DNA of 7,156 nucleotides from Betaproteobacteria bacterium (GTDB lineage: Bacteria; Pseudomonadota; Gammaproteobacteria; Burkholderiales; Burkholderiaceae_C). The stretch's first letter is position 1, and each line of letters starts with the position of its first letter. Location of the stretch: the NCBI GenBank assembly GCA_009927195.1, contig RFNL01000313.1:1-7156 (forward strand), written 5' to 3'. Position numbers and translations under genes: made by a program. The notes beneath the pieces were generated by a model. That model was given only the letters and a program-made list of their open reading frames with translations. It had not been told where the DNA came from and searched no databases. Below are positions 1 to 5,750 of the stretch, piece by piece.

Positions 1-863
1 TCCAGGGCCAGTTGGTCTTTGTTCATGCGGGTGATGGCCTCGGTGTAATCCAGGTCCTGCACATCCGACAGTGTTGATTTCAGTCGCAAATTGGTCTCGT
101 CGAGCACGCTGTTTTGCATGTCCACCACAGCCAAGTCCGAGCCAATTTGGGCGGTGGCATCGCTGATGCCTTGCTGCAAGACATCGATTTCGCCCAATCC
201 CCTTTGCATGTTTTGGGGTTGACCGTTGGAGATGGCATCTGCCAAATCATTCAGGGCCTGGAAAAAATTCACACCCACTTGGCCGCCTTTGCCATCGTCG
301 CGCACCACCCGCACAAACACATCCGAACCGGGGGTATTGGCATTCATGCGGCGGTTGTCACCGACCGGCACCTTCATGCGGCTTTGGTCGCCTTGGTAGG
401 TGATGTGCCCTTGGGCGTCCACCGCATAGGGCGTTTGGGTGCTGCGGCTGCCGGCAAACAAATAGTTGCCGTTGGTGTCTTGCGCATTCGCCTGGCTGAG
501 CAATTGGTCGCGCAGACCATTGATTTCGACCGCAATGGCCTTGCGGTCGGGGCCGCTGATGGTGTCGTTGGCGGCTTGTACCGTCAACTCCTTGATGCGG
601 ATGAGCACATCGCTGACATTGCGCAAGGAGGTTTCTTGGCTGGTCAGGCGGGTTTGCACCGTGGTCAAGGTTTCTTGATAGCTTTTTTGGCGTGCCATTT
701 CAGATTCCAAGCGCGTGACGGTAGAGGCTTTGTCGGGCTCATCGCTGGGCTTGGTGATTTGCTTGCCGGTGGACAACTGTTCCTGGGTTTTGGCCAGGCT
801 GCCTTGCACATTGCCCAACTGATTGGTGGCGCGTTCAAAAAAGAGGCTGGTGGAAACTTTCAT
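1..863 (-). CDS. flgL: FlgL, hook-filament junction protein 3 (HAP3), C-terminus beyond window edge
   Basis: FlgL sits between FlgK and the filament and belongs to the flagellin family. It reads openly for 287 codons from the ATG at 863 to the left edge with no stop. It begins MKVSTSLFFERATNQLGNVQ and carries the junction and flagellin N-terminal signature LSTGKQITKPSDEP (30-43). Next come helical text to about residue 100 with IKELTVQAANDTISGPDR, and the FlgL motif DTNGNYLFAGSRS (about 129-141). Near the edge it reads TLSDVQDLDYTEAITRMN, the start of the conserved C-terminal helix, so only some 20-30 residues should be missing if it is of ordinary length (E. coli 317). It follows flgK by 16 bases with its own AGGA site. 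No frameshift is visible. Confidence 0.95.
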   Translation of the reverse strand, partial: MKVSTSLFFERATNQLGNVQGSLAKTQEQLSTGKQITKPSDEPDKASTVTRLESEMARQKSYQETLTTVQTRLTSQETSLRNVSDVLIRIKELTVQAANDTISGPDRKAIAVEINGLRDQLLSQANAQDTNGNYLFAGSRSTQTPYAVDAQGHITYQGDQSRMKVPVGDNRRMNANTPGSDVFVRVVRDDGKGGQVGVNFFQALNDLADAISNGQPQNMQRGLGEIDVLQQGISDATAQIGSDLAVVDMQNSVLDETNLRLKSTLSDVQDLDYTEAITRMNKDQLAL

Positions 864-870
864 GGCTCAG

Positions 871-874
871 TCCT
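871..874 (-). promoter_or_regulatory. Ribosome binding site of flgL
   Basis: On the minus strand AGGA lies 7 bases before the flgL ATG at 863, within the 16-base gap after the flgK stop. It supports this start. Confidence 0.7.
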
Positions 875-879
875 GTGCA

Positions 880-1611
880 TCAGCGTACTTGCAAAATGGC
901 ATCAAACAATTGACTGGATACTTGAAGAGACTTGGCAGAGGCTTGATAGGCTTGCTGAAAGCGGATCAATTCCGCCGCCTCGTCGTCCAAATTGACGCCT
1001 GAAATCTTGTCGCGTGACTGCACGGCCTGGTCTTTCACCACGGTCAAGGCCTGCTGGGTGATCTTGGCTTGTTGGGCCAAGTTGCCCACATCATTGACCT
1101 GGTCAATGTAGTTATTGGCCAAGGTTTTACCGCTGGCGATCTTTCGCTTGGAAAGATCGGACATGGCAATCATGTTTTGGTTGTTGCCCACACCATCTTC
1201 ATTGCCATCGATGTTGAAGCTGTCACCTACATTGGGGGCAAAAGTGAAATGCACATCGATGCCTTGATAATTGACCACTGGCTCGAGCACACTGGCGTCG
1301 TAGCTGCGGTTGGCCAATTCGGTGCCGGTGCCCTTGTCGATAACCACATAGCGATCTGGCGCTGTGAACTTGAGCATCAAATTTTGTTTGCGCAACTCGA
1401 CCTGCGGGTCCGAGGGTTTGGATTGCGGATCCCAACTGGCAGAAACCGTGGCGTTGCTGCCCGTGCCTGTGACAAAAACCAACAAATCATCGGGCACCTT
1501 GCCTTCAATGTAGGCACCGGTGCGCAGCCCCAGGCTGGCCAACTGCGATGGCTTTCCGTTGGACCCAAAGGTGATGCGGATGTCAGACTCGGGCTTGTTG
1601 CAAGACGGCAT
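880..1611 (-). CDS. flgK: FlgK C-terminal fragment
   Basis: This is the last part of the interrupted flgK. The Met at 1611 is only the first ATG in this frame; genuine FlgK sequence starts at about 1590 with ESDIRITFGSNGK. Then come LASLGLRTGAYIEGKVPDDL and LLVFVTGTGS, features of FlgK in related betaproteobacteria as I recall them. The C-terminal helices run from IASGKTLANNYIDQVNDVG to the family end motif SGVNLDDEAAELIRFQQAYQ and SSQLFDAILQVR. The C-terminal helix packs with the N-terminal helix in the axial D0 domain, so loss of this fragment would abolish assembly. The stop lies 16 bases before flgL, so translation of this piece normally precedes flgL directly. Confidence 0.9.
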   Translation of the reverse strand: MPSCNKPESDIRITFGSNGKPSQLASLGLRTGAYIEGKVPDDLLVFVTGTGSNATVSASWDPQSKPSDPQVELRKQNLMLKFTAPDRYVVIDKGTGTELANRSYDASVLEPVVNYQGIDVHFTFAPNVGDSFNIDGNEDGVGNNQNMIAMSDLSKRKIASGKTLANNYIDQVNDVGNLAQQAKITQQALTVVKDQAVQSRDKISGVNLDDEAAELIRFQQAYQASAKSLQVSSQLFDAILQVR

Positions 1612-2629
1612 CGCTCAAACGAATCGGCTGACCGGCATCGTCCACCGGTTGGTCTGGCAATGCGCGTGACAGACGGACTTTGCCAGCAAACTCACCGGCT
1701 TCAATTCCCAATACATTGGGCACTTTGTCGGCCGCAGGTGGGCCAATGGTGATGGACCGCCCCGGGTAAGGGTTGTCCACCATCTGAGGTGGAGAACCGC
1801 CGTCACTGACCTTGACCACATTGCTCAACACCAATTGACCGCGGTCATCGATGTCTGCGGTCACACCCGTCAATGCGGCCTTGTCACGGATGCCCTGGAT
1901 CAATCCATCAATGGATTTGGTGAAGCTGATGGACACGCCGTTGATTTCAAGCTCTTTGTCAAAAAAGTTGTTGCCTACGGTGTATTGGTACTCAATCGTC
2001 TTTGGATTGATGGCAATGGTGTTGTAGGCCTGCGCCGTCACATGGGTGAGCTTGGACTGGGCATTGACCCAGGCAGCTATATCGCTGGCTGGATCCAGCA
2101 TTTTTCCACCGCTGTTGATATCGCCAGCGGCATCCACCGATACCGCAATGTTGTCCACATTCAGATCGGTTTGGGTGGAGGTGAAGGTGAGCTTGTCGTC
2201 CACCGCCACACCACTGACAAATCCGTCAAAGTCGTCCCGGTCCGAAAACGATGCGGCCACATCCGAAGCCGTCATATTGGTCGGGGCGGTCAGGGTCACC
2301 CCCGCCACTGTCACCGATTGGCCCGCCTTCAGGGCTTTGAAGGTGATGGTGGATGTTTCGTCAAACCCGTTGCCCCCATCTTTGGTTTCCACCGAAGGGG
2401 TGATGTAGGGAAACACCAGTTCGGGCATGTCCACGCCATTGATGCGCACCCCATTTTTGGGAACGATGGCGCCCGGCAGGTTTTGACCCACACGCCCGCC
2501 CTCCAGGATGGCTGGGTAAAACAGATCGGAAATCTTGGCTTCTTTGGGAATGATGGTGGTGGCATTGCCCTTGTCGTCAAACAGTTGCTTGCTCAGAACG
2601 TCCGCCTTGGCACCGTACAGCACTTTCAT
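1583..2629 (-). CDS. flgK: FlgK central fragment (expanded variable domain)
   Basis: This is the central part of the interrupted flgK, in the same frame as the N-terminal fragment. The Met at 2629 is probably an internal residue, preceded in the repaired protein by SDASGYRG. A 66-codon piece at 2632-2829, in another frame, joins it to the first fragment. The fragment holds most of the sequence that makes this FlgK long. It includes a beta-rich element around FKALKAGQSVTVAGVTLTAP and, at 1820-1951, a flagellin hook IN-type motif (LEINGVSISF to GQLVLSN). The last residues, ARV, are out of frame; the true reading passes from AVLQQ into AESDIRITFG in the next fragment. No independent gene is likely here. 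Confidence 0.85.
   Translation of the reverse strand: MKVLYGAKADVLSKQLFDDKGNATTIIPKEAKISDLFYPAILEGGRVGQNLPGAIVPKNGVRINGVDMPELVFPYITPSVETKDGGNGFDETSTITFKALKAGQSVTVAGVTLTAPTNMTASDVAASFSDRDDFDGFVSGVAVDDKLTFTSTQTDLNVDNIAVSVDAAGDINSGGKMLDPASDIAAWVNAQSKLTHVTAQAYNTIAINPKTIEYQYTVGNNFFDKELEINGVSISFTKSIDGLIQGIRDKAALTGVTADIDDRGQLVLSNVVKVSDGGSPPQMVDNPYPGRSITIGPPAADKVPNVLGIEAGEFAGKVRLSRALPDQPVDDAGQPIRLSDAVLQQARV
1591..1593 (-). other. Frameshift site 3 in flgK (one extra base)
   Basis: A run of three G on the plus strand. The coding sense reads CAACAAGCCCGAGTCTGA, which stops. With one C fewer it reads CAA CAA GCC GAG TCT GAC and continues as QQAESDIRITFG. Confidence 0.8.
1820..1951 (-). other. Flagellin hook IN-type motif within FlgK
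   Basis: About 44 residues (near 713-756 of the repaired protein) running from LEINGVSISF through SIDGLIQGIRDKAALTGV to TADIDDRGQLVLSN. This has the pattern of the flagellin hook IN motif found in FliD, FlgK and flagellins: a beta hairpin with I-N-G, a helix that sets up an iteration, then a strand ending in L-x-L-(S/T). The assignment is by eye. Confidence 0.65.
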
Positions 2630-2630
2630 G

Positions 2631-2633
2631 CCC
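2631..2633 (-). other. Frameshift site 2 in flgK (one missing base)
   Basis: A run of three C on the plus strand. The coding sense reads TACCGGGCATGA, which would stop at once. One more G gives TAC CGG GGC ATG and continues from SDASGYRG into MKVLYGAKADVLS. It restores the frame lost at site 1. Confidence 0.85.
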
Positions 2634-2782
2634 GGTAACCGGATGCGTCCGACTGGTTCAAATACGCATCGCTGTATGAGCTGTTGGGTGCAAAACCATT
2701 GCTTGGCTGCAACACCTGATATTTTTCGTTCTCAGGCTCCGTGGGTGGACGGGTCATGGTCGCCCCCAAGATGTGCCGCCCA

Positions 2783-4087
2783 TCACGGGTGAGGACTTGC
2801 AACTGCTGTTCGCCCGAAGCGTTGTCCAGAAAAAGTCGCGTTGTTCATGCCCGCCGCCACCGAAGTGACTGGGCTGAACACATTGAAGCCTTGCACCACG
2901 ATGGGCACGCCGGTGGTGGGGCTGGCATTGTTGGTGATGGCTGGATTGCCCAACAAAGGGGGCGCCTCAGCGGGCGTGAATGTCAAACTGGCTTTGACGG
3001 TGCTGGTATTGGTACCGCTTTCAGACACCCGAAATTGAGCGGCCGTGGCAATGCGCATCGCATCGTTGAGCGCCACTTTGACACCCGCCGCTTCATTGAC
3101 GGCTGCGGGATCGATGGCAAACAGATTGTGGCCCACTTCACCATAGCCGTCGATGCCGGCGGTTTGCACCTTATTGACTTCATGGACCAAGGTGCTGGCC
3201 AAAAAGTTCAGGCTTTTGTGGGCGGGCTCCAAAACATTTGAGATGAAGTTGCTCAATCCGCCAATGGTTCCGCTGGCGATGCCCGCCAAGGATTCGGTGC
3301 TGCCATAGGGGTCAATGACAAAGTCAATTTTCCCGTGGGTGGTGTCAACCCCGATGGGGCGTGCTTTGTCGCCATTGACCACCACACTTTGGTTGGCCGT
3401 GGCACCCAAACTGACGCTGACCACACCATTGGTCTCAAAAGTGGTTTTGAGGCCCGCAAACTCGGACATTTGGCGCAGCAACAGATCACGCCGGTCCAGC
3501 AGCTCAGAGGGCTGGTTTTGCAACTTGGCGGCTTTGCTCAAGTTGGCATTGACCAGGGCCAATTGCTCGGTCAGGGTGTTGAATTGTCCGGCTGCACTGC
3601 TCAGGGCTTGGCTGGTTTCTTCGCCAATCAAATCCAGCTGGCCCGACAACTCGGCAAAACGCGAGGCCAAGCCGTCGGCGCTGCGCAAGAAACTGCCCCG
3701 TTGCACCGTGGATGCCGGGTCGGCAGCCAAGCTGCTGGCCGATGAAAAAAATTGGTCCAGCGCAGACGACAGCCCCACGCTTTTATCGCCCATCAGGTCC
3801 ATCACCCGCTGGCTGTAATTGACCAAGGGGTCTTGGCTCATCAAGTCGCTGGTGCTTTTGCGCAAATTGGACTCGGCAAACTCGTCATATTGGCGTTTGA
3901 CGGCGGTGAACATCACACCGGTGCCCAGGTAGCTGTTGGCGGCTTTGGCAGGCGTGTTGGATTGCAACGCCACGTCTTGGCGTGAATAACCATCGGTGCT
4001 GACGTTGGCAATGTTGTTGCTGACCGTGCTCAAGGCGCGCTGGTAAGCGGCCACCGCCGTGCTGCTGATGCTGAGCATGTCAGCCAT
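2783..4087 (-). CDS. flgK: FlgK N-terminal fragment (434 codons as written)
   Basis: This is the first open part of flgK. Residues 1-419 are genuine FlgK: the N-terminal D0/D1 helices with the motif NNIANVSTDGYSRQ, then GTGVMFTAVKRQYDEF, then a long helical stretch with QPSELLDRRDLLLRQMSE (about 190-210). It continues through LEPAHKSLNFLASTLVHEVN to NVFSPVTSVAAGMNNATF. The last 15 residues, SGQRFGRTAVASPHP, are out of frame, because the minus strand reads ACTTTTTCTGG where ACTTTTCTGG would continue into LDNASGEQQLQVLTRDGR. The start is fixed by a strong ribosome site and the overlap with flgJ. Confidence 0.9.
   Translation of the reverse strand: MADMLSISSTAVAAYQRALSTVSNNIANVSTDGYSRQDVALQSNTPAKAANSYLGTGVMFTAVKRQYDEFAESNLRKSTSDLMSQDPLVNYSQRVMDLMGDKSVGLSSALDQFFSSASSLAADPASTVQRGSFLRSADGLASRFAELSGQLDLIGEETSQALSSAAGQFNTLTEQLALVNANLSKAAKLQNQPSELLDRRDLLLRQMSEFAGLKTTFETNGVVSVSLGATANQSVVVNGDKARPIGVDTTHGKIDFVIDPYGSTESLAGIASGTIGGLSNFISNVLEPAHKSLNFLASTLVHEVNKVQTAGIDGYGEVGHNLFAIDPAAVNEAAGVKVALNDAMRIATAAQFRVSESGTNTSTVKASLTFTPAEAPPLLGNPAITNNASPTTGVPIVVQGFNVFSPVTSVAAGMNNATFSGQRFGRTAVASPHP
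2830..2834 (-). other. Frameshift site 1 in flgK (one extra base)
   Basis: A run of five A on the plus strand (five T in the coding sense). With four T the frame passes from MNNATF directly into LDNASGEQQLQVLTRDGR. With five it ends 15 codons later at 2783. Confidence 0.85.
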
Positions 4088-4565
4088 TGCCGCCTCCCAA
4101 AGGTGCTGGTAATGGCTTGATCAAGGGCTTGACCAAGGGCATGGGCTTGGGTGGGTCACCCCCCAAAGGCATGGGCAATTGGGGTTTGACCAAGGGCATG
4201 GGCACCTGCCCTTTGAGCTTGAGTTGCTCGGCGGTATTGGGCAACACGTCTTTGGGGCTTAATTGCCGCACCAGCATATCCGCCAAGCCCAAGGTATTGC
4301 GCTTGGCCATTTGAACCGAGATTTCTTTGTCGTACATGCCCTCAAAGGTTTCCGCGGCTTTGGAATCCACCAAATCGCCCTTGATCACATTGCTTGCATC
4401 GCGCATGGACTTGAGCATCATTTGGATGAACAGGCCTTCAAACTGCTGCGCGGTTTCACGCAGCGCCTGGTCGTCGTTTTTCTGGGCCTTGCCACGCAAC
4501 TCGCCCAAGCCCGCAAAGTCCAGATAGGACCTGGCGGTGGAGGTGTTGGTCAATGCGCTGGACAT
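4080..4565 (-). CDS. flgJ: FlgJ, single-domain rod-binding protein lacking the muramidase domain
   Basis: FlgJ is the rod-assembly scaffold or cap. In E. coli and Salmonella it is about 313 residues, with an N-terminal rod-binding domain and a C-terminal peptidoglycan hydrolase. Here the product is only 161 residues. Residues 35-102 carry the rod-binding domain, with AQQFEGLFIQMMLKSMRDAS and ISVQMAKRNTLGLADMLVRQL. After about residue 120 comes a proline-rich tail with two copies of PMPLVKP (122-128 and 141-147), a related PMPLGG, and a glycine-rich end GGGNG. No hydrolase domain is present, and there is no room for one: the stop overlaps the flgK start by 8 bases and flgI ends 17 bases upstream. 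No frameshift is needed to explain the length. The start follows flgI closely but has only a weak ribosome site. Function as rod scaffold is inferred from the domain and the operon position. Confidence 0.95.
   Translation of the reverse strand: MSSALTNTSTARSYLDFAGLGELRGKAQKNDDQALRETAQQFEGLFIQMMLKSMRDASNVIKGDLVDSKAAETFEGMYDKEISVQMAKRNTLGLADMLVRQLSPKDVLPNTAEQLKLKGQVPMPLVKPQLPMPLGGDPPKPMPLVKPLIKPLPAPLGGGNG
4083..4205 (-). repeat. Proline-rich repeat tail of FlgJ
   Basis: This stretch encodes FlgJ residues 121-161, of which 13 are proline. The DNA holds two exact 18-base copies of TTGACCAAGGGCATGGGC as read on the plus strand, at 4129-4146 and 4186-4203. Shorter relatives lie at 4117-4128 (TTGATCAAGGGC) and 4163-4176. 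The peptide units are PMPLVKP, PMPLGG and PLIKP. The tail probably grew by small tandem duplications. A flexible extended linker or a partner-binding segment is possible, but no function can be read from it. Confidence 0.85.
4093..4098 (-). promoter_or_regulatory. Ribosome binding site of flgK inside flgJ
   Basis: On the minus strand the sequence GGGAGG sits 5 bases before the flgK ATG at 4087. It lies inside the last codons of flgJ, where it also encodes part of the Gly-rich C-terminus. It is the strongest Shine-Dalgarno sequence among the junctions in this window and supports the ATG at 4087 as the flgK start. The 8-base overlap ATGGCTGA suggests translational coupling between flgJ and flgK. 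Confidence 0.8.
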
Positions 4566-4582
4566 GATGAGCTCAGCTCGCT

Positions 4583-5725
4583 TTAGATGATGACGAGTTC
4601 TGCGCGCAAGCTGCCCGAGCTTTTCAAGGCTTCCAGGATGGCGATCAAGGCCGAGGGCGAAGCGCCCACTTGGTTGACCGCGTCCACGATGTCGCGCAAT
4701 TCCGCACCAGGCTTGAACAAGAACATGGGTTTGTTGGGCTCGGCCACATTCACCTGAGCGTTTTGCACCTCTGCGGTTTGGCCTTGCGTCAAGGGGTTGG
4801 GCTGTGACACTTCATTGGTGGCGGCGATCGCCACCGAAATGGTGCCGTGCGACACCGCTGCCGGCGAGACCCGCACCGAGCGGTTGATCACCACGGTGCC
4901 CGTGCGTGCGTTGATGACCACCCGTGCCGGTGGCTCGCCAGGCACGACCTCGAGGTTTTCCAACATGCCCATGAAAGTCACACGCTGGCTCAAGTCTTGA
5001 GGGGCTCGTACCGATATCGATGTGCCGTCGATCGATTGCGCCACATTGGGGCCAAACTTTGAATTGATCGCATTGACAATGGCCGAATTGGTCGAAAAAT
5101 CGTTGTCGCGCAGATTGAGCACCAGGCTTTCGGCTTTATCAAACGGGGTATCCACCATGCGCTCCACAATCGCACCGGCCGGAATGCGGGCCGAGGTGGG
5201 AACACCAATCGCCACTTTGGATCCGGCTTGGGCCGCATCGATGCCGGTGGCGGTGACCGCACCCTGTGCCAAGGCATAAATTTCACCGTCCACACCACGC
5301 AACGCGGTCAATACCAGACTGCCGCCGCGCAAACTGCTGGCTTTGCCGATGGAAGACACGTTCACGTCAATGCGCTGACCGGGTTTGGAAAAACCGGGCA
5401 ATTCAGCGGTGACCAAAACGGCGGCAGCATTTTTGATGTCCACCCGGCTGGCGGAGGCGGCTTGCTCAAAGTCAGACAGAGGGCCGTCGATGCGCACACC
5501 CAATTGAGACAGCATGGCCTTCATGCTTTGGGTGGTGAAGGGGACTGAGGCATCGTCGCCCGTGCCTTGCAGACCCACCACCAAACCAAAGCCAATCAAT
5601 TGGTTGGAACGTTGGGAGGCCACGGTGGTCAAGTCTTTGACCCGATCGGCCCAAGCAGCGGGTGTGACCAACAAAGCGCTCAACCATGCCAAGCACAGGC
5701 CTTGTCGGAATGAGTTGAATGTCAT
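4583..5725 (-). CDS. flgI: FlgI, flagellar P-ring protein precursor
   Basis: FlgI is the periplasmic protein that polymerises into the P ring, the bushing associated with the peptidoglycan layer. The 380-residue precursor (E. coli 365) starts with a Sec signal peptide: a basic and polar start, a hydrophobic stretch LCLAWLSALLV, and a likely signal peptidase I site after AWA at residue 26. The mature protein begins DRVKDLTTVASQRSNQLIG, followed by GLVVGLQGTGDD, both strongly conserved in the family. Further matches are SGIGKASSLRGGSLVLT-like text around residues 125-142 (here SSIGKASSLRGGSLVLT) and RVVINARTGTVVI. The end, IAILEALKSSGSLRAELVII, is the standard FlgI C-terminus. The reading frame is intact. 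There is a 25-base gap after flgH with no strong Shine-Dalgarno sequence, so translational coupling to flgH is possible. flgJ starts 17 bases downstream. Confidence 0.98.
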   Translation of the reverse strand: MTFNSFRQGLCLAWLSALLVTPAAWADRVKDLTTVASQRSNQLIGFGLVVGLQGTGDDASVPFTTQSMKAMLSQLGVRIDGPLSDFEQAASASRVDIKNAAAVLVTAELPGFSKPGQRIDVNVSSIGKASSLRGGSLVLTALRGVDGEIYALAQGAVTATGIDAAQAGSKVAIGVPTSARIPAGAIVERMVDTPFDKAESLVLNLRDNDFSTNSAIVNAINSKFGPNVAQSIDGTSISVRAPQDLSQRVTFMGMLENLEVVPGEPPARVVINARTGTVVINRSVRVSPAAVSHGTISVAIAATNEVSQPNPLTQGQTAEVQNAQVNVAEPNKPMFLFKPGAELRDIVDAVNQVGASPSALIAILEALKSSGSLRAELVII

Positions 5726-5750
5726 GGGATGCTTTCAGCCTGAGTGCAGG

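Larger units (their letters stand above)
880..4087 (-). pseudogene. flgK: flgK, hook-filament junction protein 1 (HAP1), interrupted by three frameshifts
   Basis: FlgK is the first junction protein between hook and filament and is exported by the flagellar type III system. Repairing one base at each of three homopolymers gives a continuous product of about 1068 residues. These are an extra T in the minus-strand T run at 2830-2834, a missing G at 2631-2633, and an extra C at 1591-1593. The N-terminus has the axial-protein signature NNIANVSTDGYSRQ (24-37). The C-terminus has SGVNLDDEAAELIRFQQAYQ (about 1029-1048), typical of FlgK. The family is usually about 550-650 residues, so the variable central domain (about 430-830) is greatly expanded. 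As written the gene would give a 434-residue fragment without the C-terminal helix needed for assembly. All three breaks lie at homopolymers and no other damage is seen, so sequencing error is likelier than decay. Gene identity is very sure; whether it is truly broken is not. Confidence 0.93.

Noticed and set aside
114..995. Long plus-strand open frame of 293 codons opposite flgL and the end of flgK
   Set aside because: It lies antisense to well-recognised flgL and flgK sequence, has no recognisable domain or ribosome site, and is explained by codon bias of the real strand.
1835..2638. Plus-strand open frame of 267 codons opposite the FlgK central region, rich in His and Gly
   Set aside because: The minus strand carries the IN-type motif and a continuous FlgK reading. 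The His- and Gly-rich composition is that of a mirror frame.
1585..2834. Programmed ribosomal frameshifting to make full-length FlgK
   Set aside because: The first site (TTT TCT in a T run) could allow a +1 slip, but three shifts of differing direction would be needed. The other two sites are not slippery, and no FlgK is known to me to use this.
1585..2834. Phase-variable switching of flgK through the homopolymers
   Set aside because: The runs are only five, three and three bases long, too short for the slipped-strand switching seen at phase-variable loci.
4088..4260. A late flagellar (sigma-28) promoter before flgK, as in Salmonella
   Set aside because: No TAAA-like -35 with a GCCGATAA-like -10 at suitable spacing is visible on the minus strand; the region is coding repeat sequence.
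4087..4586. Two plus-strand open frames opposite flgJ, one with Gly/Lys repeats (KGMG)
   Set aside because: The repeats are the reverse complement of the FlgJ PMPLVKP units; FlgJ has a clear domain match on the other strand.
5726..5750. Small inverted repeat CCTG/CAGG in the flgH-flgI gap as a terminator or regulatory hairpin
   Set aside because: A four-base stem is too weak and common, and no T run follows.
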